Assembly: GCF_000737325.1 (NCBI RefSeq)
Contig: NZ_CP011125.1
Location: 3,844,001 to 3,908,000 of the forward strand
From: Sandaracinus amylolyticus
Lineage (GTDB): Bacteria > Myxococcota_A > Polyangia > Polyangiales > Sandaracinaceae
DNA length: 64,000 bases
Direction of reading: 5' to 3'
The notes under the pieces were generated by a model. The model made no database searches, was not told the DNA's origin, and worked only from the letters and a program-made list of their open reading frames with translations. The translations under genes were made by a program, and so were the position numbers. Shown here one piece after another: positions 24,718 to 37,317 of the stretch; positions within the stretch are counted from its first letter, which is position 1; every line of letters begins with the position of its first letter.

Positions 24718-27666
24718 ATGCCCAGGATCATCCCGGAGAGCGCGCGCGAGCACGCCGATCTCGCCCTCGCGGTCTACGTCGAGGAGCTCGCCGCGCGACG
24801 TCGCGTGCTCTTCGTCGGCGACGCCGCGAGCGCAGTCCCCGAGCGTCTTTCGAGCGTGGCGCGCTCGGTCGAGGTCGTCTCACCGCGGACCCGTACCCGC
24901 GGGACCCGTCGCGGCGGTCGCATCCTGCCTCGGCCCTGGCCGTCGGCGCAGGACGCGCGGTCGTGGGACCTCGTGCTGGTCCCCGACCTGCTCTGGGCCG
25001 GGCTTCCCGCGCCGGAGCGCATCGGCGAGATGGCGGAGTGGCTCACGCCGCGCGGTGTGCTCGTCGTCGGCGCGGAAGAGCGCGAGGACGGGATCGACTA
25101 CGGCGCGCTCTACGATCTGCTGTCGCGCCGGTTCGAGTGGGTGCGGATGCTCGGGCAGGCGCCCTTCGCGGGTTGGTCGGTCGTCGACTACGCGCCGCAG
25201 TCGCGCGAGCTCGAGGTGACGTTCGACGGGTCGCTGCTCGGCGGGAGCGGCGAGGAAGCAGCGCGTCACATCGCGCTGTGCGCGGCGCGCGAGGTCGTGC
25301 TCGATCCCTATTCGATCGTGCAGGTGCCCTCGAGCGCGAGCCGCGAGCGCGCCGTCGTCGAGCGTCCGCGCGAGGCGGAGCGTGCGCCGCGCGAGGACCT
25401 GCAGCTGCAGGCGCGCCTGGCGCAGCTCGAGGCGCAGCTGCGCGATCGCCAGGAGGACGTCGGTCGCGCGGGTGAGCGCGCGAGCGAGCTGGAGCGCGAG
25501 GTCGAGGCGCTGCGTGCGCGCGGTGAGCACGCCGAGCGTCGTCTCGATCAGGCGCAGCGCGAGATCTCGCGGGGCGCGCAGAAGCTCGACGAGGCGCGCG
25601 CGCGCGCCGACGCGCTGACCCAGGAGCTCGAGGCCGCGAAGGGCGAGATCGCAGCGCTCGCGAAGGTCGAGACGGTCGACGAGGACTACGCGCGCGTCGA
25701 AGCGTCGCTCGCGGAGCGGGCGCGCGAGCTGACCGATCTGCGCGGCGAGGTCGAGCGGCGCGGCGTGCTGGTGCGCGATCTCGTCGAGGAGCTGGTCGAG
25801 GCGCGCGCGCAGCGCGGAGCGACGGGCCCGACGCCGCCGGGCGGTGGCGGCGGTCGCGACGATGCGGAGCTGCGCGCGGCGCTCGAGGCGGCGCGGCGTC
25901 GCGCGGTCGACGCCGAGGCGGCGGTCGTGGAAGCGGGCTACCGGCTCGATCAGGTGCGCGCCGAGCTCGAGCAGTGCCGTCGCGCTCGAGAGACGGAGCG
26001 CGAGCAGGCGTCGCGCGACATCGCGTTCGCGCAGGGCACGATGCGCGGCCTGTCGTCGCGCCTCGCGGAGACCGAGGAGCTGCGGCGGCTCGCCGAGGCG
26101 CGGCTCGCGCTCTCGCAGGACGACGTCGCGTCGGCGCGGCTGCGCACGCGCGAGCTGGAGCGCGATCTCGAGAACGCGCGAGAGCAGGTCGAGCTCGCGA
26201 TCGTGCGCGCGCAGGGCGCGCCGCCGTCCTCGCCGATCGCGATCGAGCCGGGCGCGCTGGATCGACTGCGCGAGCTCGAGGCCGAGGCGTCGCAGCGGGA
26301 AGGGCGTCTGTACGGCGCGCTGCTGAAGGCGCGCGAGCACGCGGTCGAGGCCCAGGGCGAGCAGCGTCGGCTCGCGCGCGAGCTCGCGAAGGCGGAGGAC
26401 GAGGCGCGCGCCGCGCGCAACGACGCGACCACGCAGCGCGCCGAGCTCGAGGCACGGCTCGGACAGCTCGCCGACGAAGCGACGCGCGCGCTCGCGGACA
26501 CCGAGGCCCGCGGTCGTGAGCTCGCGACGGCACGCGCCGCGGCCGACGCGCACTCGCGAGAGCTCGCGGTGCTGCGCGGCGAGCGCGACGGGATCGTGTG
26601 GCGCCTCGCGGATGCCGAAGCCGCGGTGCGCGACGCCCAGGCGCGTCTCGCCGCGACGCCGGCGCCGGTCGCCGCGCCGATCGAGAGCCCCGAGCTCCAC
26701 GACCTCCGCCAGCGCGTCGAGGTGCTCGGCGCGTCGGTCGGCGTATGGACGCAGCGCGCGCAGGAAGCCGCATCGCGCGCAGATGCAGAAGCGACGCGTG
26801 CTGCGGATCTCGCGGTGCGCCTGTCGACGCGCGACGCGCTGGTCGGTCGCGTGCAGAGCGAGCTCGCGAGCGCATCGGCACGACGCGACGGTCTCGAGCG
26901 CCGCATCCGCGAGCTCGACGGCGCGGTCGCGGAGCTGCGCGACCAGCTCGCGTCCGCGCGCGCCGTGGCAGAGGTGCGCGCCGACGAAGAACGGCGCGAG
27001 CTCGAGGCGCGTGACGCGCGCATCGCCGACTCCGAGCGCGCGAGAGAGCGCCTCGCCCGCGAGCACGAAGAGACGCGCCGCGCGCTCGCAGAGGCGCGCC
27101 AGATCCTCTCGTCGATCGCCAGCGGGCTCGACACCGGCGCCGTCGCGGCGGCCGCGCCCGCGAGCGACGCGCGCCTTCGCGAGCAGCTGCGCGACCTGCA
27201 GCGCGAGGCCGAAGATCGCGAGCTCATGCTCCGCTCGCTCACCGCGCAGCTCCAGGATCGCGACGATCGCCTGCGCGCGCTCGAGCGCATGAAGTCCGGC
27301 GAGGCGCCCGGCGACGAGCGCGAGCTCGTGCAGCGCGTGCTGATGGCGGAAGAGCGCGCGGTGCGCTTCGAGCGCGAGCTCGAGCAAGAGCGCCAGGCGC
27401 GCCGACACGCCGAGCAGAACGGCGGCTCCGCCGAGCGCGACGCCGATCTGCGCCGCCTGCACCAGACGCTCGGTGATCGAGACGCGCAGCTGATGGTCCT
27501 CGAGGGCCGCATCACGCAGTCGGAGCGCGAGCAGCGCTCGATGCGCGACGCGTTCGCCCAGGCGCGCGCGAGCCTCGAGACGCTCCTCGGCGAGATCGCG
27601 AACGATCAGCGCGCCGAGGCCGCCGATCGCATCGCGTCGATGCTGCGTCTCCTCCGCCGTTACTGA
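24718..27666 (+). CDS. Long coiled-coil protein with degenerate methyltransferase-like head
   Basis: A 982-residue protein from ATG 24718. The first 200 residues look like a Rossmann-type class I methyltransferase fold: RRVLFVGDAASAVPERL (motif I position, but without the usual GxGxG), SWDLVLVPDLLWAGLP (motif IV position) and LTPRGVLVVGAEE (post-motif strand). The SAM-binding glycines are missing, so catalysis is doubtful. From residue 220 to the end the sequence is almost continuous coiled coil rich in Arg, Glu, Ala and Leu, broken only by a Gly-rich hinge near residue 375. Such head-plus-coil architectures in myxobacteria are associated with polarity and motility scaffolds. That role is inference. 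It is monocistronic and ends at a strong terminator. Confidence 0.75.
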   Translation: MPRIIPESAREHADLALAVYVEELAARRRVLFVGDAASAVPERLSSVARSVEVVSPRTRTRGTRRGGRILPRPWPSAQDARSWDLVLVPDLLWAGLPAPERIGEMAEWLTPRGVLVVGAEEREDGIDYGALYDLLSRRFEWVRMLGQAPFAGWSVVDYAPQSRELEVTFDGSLLGGSGEEAARHIALCAAREVVLDPYSIVQVPSSASRERAVVERPREAERAPREDLQLQARLAQLEAQLRDRQEDVGRAGERASELEREVEALRARGEHAERRLDQAQREISRGAQKLDEARARADALTQELEAAKGEIAALAKVETVDEDYARVEASLAERARELTDLRGEVERRGVLVRDLVEELVEARAQRGATGPTPPGGGGGRDDAELRAALEAARRRAVDAEAAVVEAGYRLDQVRAELEQCRRARETEREQASRDIAFAQGTMRGLSSRLAETEELRRLAEARLALSQDDVASARLRTRELERDLENAREQVELAIVRAQGAPPSSPIAIEPGALDRLRELEAEASQREGRLYGALLKAREHAVEAQGEQRRLARELAKAEDEARAARNDATTQRAELEARLGQLADEATRALADTEARGRELATARAAADAHSRELAVLRGERDGIVWRLADAEAAVRDAQARLAATPAPVAAPIESPELHDLRQRVEVLGASVGVWTQRAQEAASRADAEATRAADLAVRLSTRDALVGRVQSELASASARRDGLERRIRELDGAVAELRDQLASARAVAEVRADEERRELEARDARIADSERARERLAREHEETRRALAEARQILSSIASGLDTGAVAAAAPASDARLREQLRDLQREAEDRELMLRSLTAQLQDRDDRLRALERMKSGEAPGDERELVQRVLMAEERAVRFERELEQERQARRHAEQNGGSAERDADLRRLHQTLGDRDAQLMVLEGRITQSEREQRSMRDAFAQARASLETLLGEIANDQRAEAADRIASMLRLLRRY

Positions 27667-27675
27667 GCTGGCCCG

Positions 27676-27696
27676 GGGGAGGCTGCGCGCCTCCCC
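27676..27696. terminator. First of two hairpins after the coiled-coil gene
   Basis: An eight-base perfect stem GGGGAGGC/GCCTCCCC with loop TGCGC lies ten bases after the stop at 27666. It lacks a T-run, and a stronger hairpin follows 24 bases later. Confidence 0.55.
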
Positions 27697-27720
27697 TCTC
27701 GACTCCCGCCCCGGAAAGAC

Positions 27721-27754
27721 GAAGGCCGCGCCCTCCGAGGAGAGCGCGGCCTTC
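27721..27754. terminator. Bidirectional terminator between convergent genes
   Basis: A perfect 11-base stem, GAAGGCCGCGC at 27721-27731 and GCGCGGCCTTC at 27744-27754, has a 12-base loop. It is followed by TTCGTT on the plus side, and by a pyrimidine stretch (GTCTTTCC) on the minus side. It can therefore end both the coiled-coil transcript and the groEL transcript, whose stop is at 27779. Confidence 0.8.
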
Positions 27755-27778
27755 TTCGTTCAGCGCGTCAGCGGTGGA

Positions 27779-29413
<1,635 letters not shown>

Positions 29414-29454
29414 GTTCTTCGTCTCCGTCTTCCGCTGAAGTCAGTCTTTCGAGA

Positions 29455-29742
29455 TCACTCCACGATGCCGACGATGTCGTCTTCGCGGAGGATCACCATC
29501 TCCTGGCCGTCGACCTTGATCTCCTGGCCGCTGTACTTGCCGAAGAGGACGCGATCGCCGGGCTTGACCTCGAGCTTCCGGACCGAGCCGTCCTCGAGGA
29601 TCTTGCCGCTGCCGACGGCGATCACCTTGCCCTCGACCGGCTTTTCCTTCGCCGTGTCGGGGATGATGATCCCGCCCTTGGTCTTCTCCTCTTCCTTCAC
29701 GCGCTGGATGAGCACGCGGTCGTGCAGGGGACGAATCGCCAT
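29455..29742 (-). CDS. groES: Co-chaperonin GroES
   Basis: A 95-residue protein from ATG 29740-29742, preceded by a strong AAGGAGG eight bases upstream. It is the lid of the GroEL chamber. Family features are [15 protein letters not shown] at the start, the mobile loop region [19 protein letters not shown] and the ending [10 protein letters not shown]. Length is normal. It is the first gene of the groESL operon, directly downstream of the CIRCE operator. Confidence 0.98.
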   Translation of the reverse strand: MAIRPLHDRVLIQRVKEEEKTKGGIIIPDTAKEKPVEGKVIAVGSGKILEDGSVRKLEVKPGDRVLFGKYSGQEIKVDGQEMVILREDDIVGIVE

Positions 29743-29778
29743 GTCTGAGCCCTCCTTGGGGGTCCGATTTGCACTTCG

Positions 29779-29805
29779 TTAGCACTCGCACCCGGCGAGT
29801 GCTGA
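29779..29805 (-). promoter_or_regulatory. CIRCE operator (HrcA-binding site)
   Basis: The inverted repeat TTAGCACTC-N9-GAGTGCTGA lies 37 bases before the groES start. It matches the CIRCE consensus TTAGCACTC-N9-GAGTGCTAA except for one base in the right arm. HrcA represses through this element until heat shock titrates GroEL. hrcA itself is not in the window. Confidence 0.93.
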
Positions 29806-29817
29806 CAGCGGGCCGGG

Positions 29818-29845
29818 AACCTAACCTGGGCCCTGCAACGGTCAA
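29818..29845 (-). promoter_or_regulatory. Probable sigma-70 promoter of groESL
   Basis: On the minus strand TTGACC (29840-29845) and TAGGTT (29818-29823) are spaced by 16 bases. The CIRCE element begins 12 bases downstream of the -10, the usual position for HrcA repression. The -10 is weak (3 of 6). Confidence 0.55.
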
Positions 29846-30056
29846 GATGGCCCCTCGCGATTTTCTCGCGACGCTGCGGACGCCAATGATTCCGTGCGGT
29901 TGCGCCGGTTCGTGGCGGCGCGTTGGCACTCGCGGCGCGCGGCTGCCGACGACGCGCCGGAGACATTCCGGAAACCACCGGAACACTTGGGGAATTCTTC
30001 GCGCCGCCGCCTCCGTGCCGTAGATTTTCTCGGCAGAAGCCTCGGAGGTGAGCACC

Positions 30057-30656
30057 GTGATCGAGACGTTCGCCGACCTGCGGTTCTGGTTTCGTGAGCG
30101 GCTGGACGATGCGCTGGGTCGCCACCGGATCGACGCGCCCGAGGAGACCCGCGCCTACCTCGTCGAGCTGCTCGCGGCGATGGGGCTCGGGCGGCGCCGT
30201 GCGCCAGGGCTCCGCCCGCTCGCGCTGCAGCTGAAGGACGCGCGCGAAGCGCAGGGCATCGAGCGGCTCCGGCTGTACCGCGCGCTGGGCGACGACGCGC
30301 TCTGTCTCGCCGGGCTCTTCCGCGATCACATCGAGGGGCGCGGGCTGAGCGCCGGCTACGTGCACACGATGGGCGGCGGTGCGTACGAGAGCGCCGGCGT
30401 GCTCGCGGTGCAGAGCGCGAACGAGGCCGTGCGGATCGACGTCTATCGCGATCTCTCGCGGCGGTTCGCGACGTTCGCGGAGCTGCTCGAGGAGGTCCGC
30501 GAGACGACGACGCTGCGCACGCCGCAGGACATCGTGAAGCTCTACGACCGCTGGCGTCGCACCGGCTCGCCCAGGCTCGCGGCGCGGCTGACGCGCGAGG
30601 GCGTGTACCCGACGCGCGGCCACGGCGGGGGCTCGGGTGGATCGACGCTGCACTGA
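30057..30656 (+). CDS. Conserved hypothetical protein
   Basis: A protein of 199 residues if it starts at GTG 30057, chosen because GGAGGTG lies seven bases upstream; an in-frame GTG at 30048 would add three residues but sits inside that ribosome-binding site. The protein is helical and soluble, with blocks FADLRFWFRERLDDALGRH and AYVHTMGGGAYESAG-like GYVHTMGGGAYESAGVLAV. A Gly-rich C-terminal tail ends STLH. No family is recognised. Its stop overlaps the start of the next gene (TGATG), so the pair is coupled and probably acts together. The region 29846-30056 upstream includes a TTCCGG-N6-CCGGAA repeat at 29966-29983. Confidence 0.7.
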   Translation: MIETFADLRFWFRERLDDALGRHRIDAPEETRAYLVELLAAMGLGRRRAPGLRPLALQLKDAREAQGIERLRLYRALGDDALCLAGLFRDHIEGRGLSAGYVHTMGGGAYESAGVLAVQSANEAVRIDVYRDLSRRFATFAELLEEVRETTTLRTPQDIVKLYDRWRRTGSPRLAARLTREGVYPTRGHGGGSGGSTLH

Positions 30657-31321
30657 TGCTGACGCGTATCCAGCACAGGCTCGCGACGCTCTACGACGTC
30701 GAGCTCGAGGTCGACGTCGAGGACTTCGTCTGTGACGAAGAGACGGCGCGCTCGCTCGGCGGCGACGACGCGATGCGACGCGGCGAGGTCCTGTTCGTCG
30801 TGCCCGACGAGAGCGGCGCGCGCGTCGCGCTCTTCGTCGAGCCAGGCGCGCGTGCCCTCGCGGGCGACGCGTGGATGGCGGACGGTGCGCGGTTCCGAGG
30901 CGCGTGCCTCGCGACCGAGGGCGTCAGTCACTTCGTGTACCTCGCGTTCCGCGCGGACCACGAGATCGCGGTGAGCGAGCTGGAGCTCGAGCTGCAGGCG
31001 GAGATCGACAAATGGGCGCTCGGCGTGCTCGCGCCGCTCGAAGAGCTCGCGCATCCGATGAGGGGCCGTGGCGCGGCGCTGATCGCGCTCCGTGATCGCA
31101 GCCGGCGGCTGCGCGAGCGGCTGTTCACGGGTGCGAGGTTCCTCGACCCTGCGGGCAGCGAGCGCGGCGATCGATATCGTGCGGCCGTGCGGCTCGCGTC
31201 GCGTTACGCGCGCGAGCTCGAGGCAGCGAGGATCGATCGCGGCGATCTCGACGGGCTCACGCGCGAGCTGCGGCGCTTCTACCGGCTCGGGGCGCGCGAG
31301 AAGATCGAGCGCATCGGATAG
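30656..31321 (+). CDS. Conserved hypothetical protein, coupled to the previous gene
   Basis: A 221-residue protein from ATG 30656, overlapping the preceding stop by one base. It begins MLTRIQHRLATLYDVELEVD and has an acidic first half, with the block VSHFVYLAFRADHEIAVSELE near the centre, and a basic helical second half with many Arg pairs ending REKIERIG. It has no signal peptide or membrane segment. I do not recognise the family, but the tight coupling implies a shared function with its partner. Two terminator-like hairpins follow. Confidence 0.7.
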   Translation: MLTRIQHRLATLYDVELEVDVEDFVCDEETARSLGGDDAMRRGEVLFVVPDESGARVALFVEPGARALAGDAWMADGARFRGACLATEGVSHFVYLAFRADHEIAVSELELELQAEIDKWALGVLAPLEELAHPMRGRGAALIALRDRSRRLRERLFTGARFLDPAGSERGDRYRAAVRLASRYARELEAARIDRGDLDGLTRELRRFYRLGAREKIERIG

Positions 31322-31400
31322 CGGCGGCTCGTCTCGCGCTCAGCGGGCCTGCGCTCGAGCGCCCACCCAGCCGCGTTGCCGCAGCGTTTGGGGTGGGGGG

Positions 31401-31448
31401 CCCCGATCCGGCTTTGCCGGTCGGGGGGAGGGGGTCTTCCAAGACCCC
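31401..31448. terminator. Two adjacent hairpins between convergent genes
   Basis: The first hairpin is CCCCGA(T)CCGGC-TTT-GCCGGTCGGGG at 31401-31426, an 11-pair stem with one bulged base. The second is GGGGTCTT-CC-AAGACCCC at 31431-31448, a perfect eight-base repeat with a two-base centre. They lie between the stop at 31321 and the rpoZ stop at 31458 and probably end both transcripts, though T-runs are lacking. Confidence 0.65.
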
Positions 31449-31457
31449 TCCCGAAGC

Positions 31458-31706
31458 TCACCCGCGCGAGTTCTCGGCGGCCTTGCGCTCGGTGATGAAC
31501 TCCTCGACGACCTCGTGCACGCGGCGGTTCCAGTGCACGCGCGTCGACGCGATCTCACGCAGCGCGGTCACCGCCGGGCGATTCTTGCTCTGCACCAGCG
31601 CGGGCGCGCCCTTCATGATCTGGCGGGCACGCTGGGAGGCGAGGAGGACGAGCGCGAACCGGTTGTCCTCGTTCTGCAGGCAATCTTCGACGGTGACGCG
31701 GGCCAT
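31458..31706 (-). CDS. rpoZ: RNA polymerase omega subunit
   Basis: An 82-residue protein from ATG 31704-31706. The start [30 protein letters not shown] is the omega hallmark (family [29 protein letters not shown]), followed by [18 protein letters not shown]. Omega supports assembly of beta-prime and the ppGpp response. The usual spoT or gmk neighbour is absent; the next gene on the same strand upstream is a HerA-like ATPase, 54 bases away. Confidence 0.95.
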   Translation of the reverse strand: MARVTVEDCLQNEDNRFALVLLASQRARQIMKGAPALVQSKNRPAVTALREIASTRVHWNRRVHEVVEEFITERKAAENSRG

Positions 31707-31760
31707 CAGGGTTCTCCGGAAGGGGCGCGAGGCTACCAGCTGGTCACGCGTCGGGCAAGC

Positions 31761-34025
<2,265 letters not shown>

Positions 34026-34322
34026 GGGCCGCGCAGGATGCCCGATTCCGGCGCCCCTTGCTCGTCGTGCACCCTCATGGTACGACGTCGGTCCCCGCTG
34101 GGGTGTCGTTGCCGAGGTGGGCCCTCTGCTTGCTTTGCAGGGTCCGCCTTTTTCGTTCGCAGAGCTCTCTTCGGAGGGCCGCGTTCTCTCTCCCGAGAGC
34201 CGCGGTTTCACTGGAGAGTCGCAGCGGACGGTGGGCGACGACGGTCCGCGGGGGGGCCGGAGACGGCTCGCCCTCCGGGTCTACGGTTCGAGCGCCAAGA
34301 CACACGACACCACATCAACCGA
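34026..34322 (+). promoter_or_regulatory. Leader region of the nusA-infB operon
   Basis: This 297-base region lies between the HerA-like gene (minus) and rimP (plus). It contains a stem-loop at 34124-34142 (six pairs with one G-U, seven-base loop), followed six bases later by TTTTT at 34149-34153, which looks like an intrinsic terminator or attenuator inside the leader. Further short stems occur downstream (for example CCGGA/TCCGG near 34257-34278). An attenuated leader would fit NusA autoregulation, as known for E. coli. No tRNA is present. Confidence 0.35.
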
Positions 34323-34856
34323 GTGAACGCCCGCAACGACAGCCCCCTGGACAAGCCTGCGATCGAAGCGATCGCGGAGCCGGTCTGTCGTGCGCACGGC
34401 GTCGAGCTGGTCGACGTGCAGTGGACGATGGATCGCGGCGGGCCGGTGCTGCGCGTGCTGATCGATCGGGAGCGCCCGGACATGACGCCCGGCGAGCCCG
34501 GGAGCGGGGTGTCGATCGACGACTGCCAGGGCGTGAGCCGCGATCTCTCGACCGCGCTCGACGTGCACGAGAAGGTCGTGCCGAGCGTTCGTTATCGCCT
34601 CGAGGTGAGCTCGCCGGGGCTCGATCGGCCGCTGGTCAAGCGCCGCGACTTCGAGCGCTTCGCCGGGCTCGAGGTGAAGGTGCAGACGCGCGTGCCGGTG
34701 CCCGGCACCGAGGATCGCAAGAAGGTCCAGGGCGTGCTGCGGGGGCTCGACGGAGACGTGGTGCGGATCGAGGAAGGATCGACGGCCTTCGAGATCCCCT
34801 TCGGCGACATCGTGAAGGCCCACGTGGTCTACAGGTTCACGCGCGCTGCTCGCTGA
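34323..34856 (+). CDS. rimP: Ribosome maturation factor RimP
   Basis: A 177-residue protein from GTG 34323; the upstream bases show no good ribosome-binding site, so the start is not certain. RimP is needed for 30S subunit maturation. Family marks are [34 protein letters not shown], the [19 protein letters not shown] motif and the C-terminal SH3-like part with [11 protein letters not shown]. It is the first gene of the nusA-infB cluster, as in most bacteria, 34 bases before nusA. Confidence 0.92.
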   Translation: MNARNDSPLDKPAIEAIAEPVCRAHGVELVDVQWTMDRGGPVLRVLIDRERPDMTPGEPGSGVSIDDCQGVSRDLSTALDVHEKVVPSVRYRLEVSSPGLDRPLVKRRDFERFAGLEVKVQTRVPVPGTEDRKKVQGVLRGLDGDVVRIEEGSTAFEIPFGDIVKAHVVYRFTRAAR

Positions 34857-34890
34857 GCGCGCCGTTCGGTCTCGGGAAGAGGTGGTTTCG

Positions 34891-36558
<1,668 letters not shown>

Positions 36559-36564
36559 GACGGG

Positions 36565-37317
36565 ATGCTGATGGTCGACGAGCAGCAGCGCCGCGGGCGC
36601 GGCACGGACGAGCAGGAGGTCGACGGCGACGACGCCGGCGAGGCCTCGTCGCGCGCCGTGTCCGAGCGCCTGTGCGCGGGCTGCCGTCGCACCGTTCCGC
36701 GCGAGGAGCTGCTGCGCTTCGCGATCGGCCCGGAGGCGCCGTACCTCGCGCCCGATCCCCAGCGGAAGCTGGGCGGGCGCGGCGTGTCGGTGCACCCGAC
36801 GCGCGCGTGCATCGAGCTCGCGGCGAAGCGGGGCGGCTTCGCGCGTGCGCTGAAGAAGGGCGTCGCGATCGATGCCGCCGCCCTGTGCGAGAGCGCTGCG
36901 GTGCTCTATGTGATGCGCGCCGAGAGCTTGCTCATCGCCGCTGCCCGGCGGAAGAAGCTGGCCATCGGGACCGACGCCGTGCGCGACGCGCTCCGACGTC
37001 CGGAGCGGAGCGGCGGGGCCGAAGAGTGCGAGGTCGAGGTGCTGGTGGTCGCGGCGGATGCCGAGGGCCGGCGCGAGGAGCTGCGGGCAGCAGCCGAGAA
37101 GCTCGGGAGACGCTGTACGGTGTTGGGAACCAAGGGCTCGCTCGGTCGCCTCTTCGGCCGGGATGAAGTGGGTGTGCTCGGGATCCTCGACCGCGGGATC
37201 GCGGACGAGGTGGTGCGCTGTGCCGCGCGCGCGGCCGAGCTGGAGTCACCGGTAGGAATTGGCGATCGGGGCCGTGGCGGGGCCTCCGTTCGCGTGTCGG
37301 AGGGCGAGGGCGAATGA
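36565..37317 (+). CDS. Fused YlxR (DUF448) and L7Ae-like YlxQ protein
   Basis: A 250-residue protein. After an acidic N-terminal segment, residues 35-100 are YlxR-like: LCAGCRRTVPREELLRF and GRGVSVHPTRACIELA. Residues 105-215 are L7Ae/YlxQ-like (LLIAAARRKKLAIGTDAVRD, then RRCTVLGTKGSLGRLFGRDE). In Bacillus these are separate genes, ylxR and ylxQ, between nusA and infB; here one gene occupies that place. YlxR is reported to bind RNA or act as a regulator and L7Ae-type domains bind kink-turn RNA. The gene begins seven bases after nusA and overlaps infB by four. Confidence 0.9.
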   Translation: MLMVDEQQRRGRGTDEQEVDGDDAGEASSRAVSERLCAGCRRTVPREELLRFAIGPEAPYLAPDPQRKLGGRGVSVHPTRACIELAAKRGGFARALKKGVAIDAAALCESAAVLYVMRAESLLIAAARRKKLAIGTDAVRDALRRPERSGGAEECEVEVLVVAADAEGRREELRAAAEKLGRRCTVLGTKGSLGRLFGRDEVGVLGILDRGIADEVVRCAARAAELESPVGIGDRGRGGASVRVSEGEGE

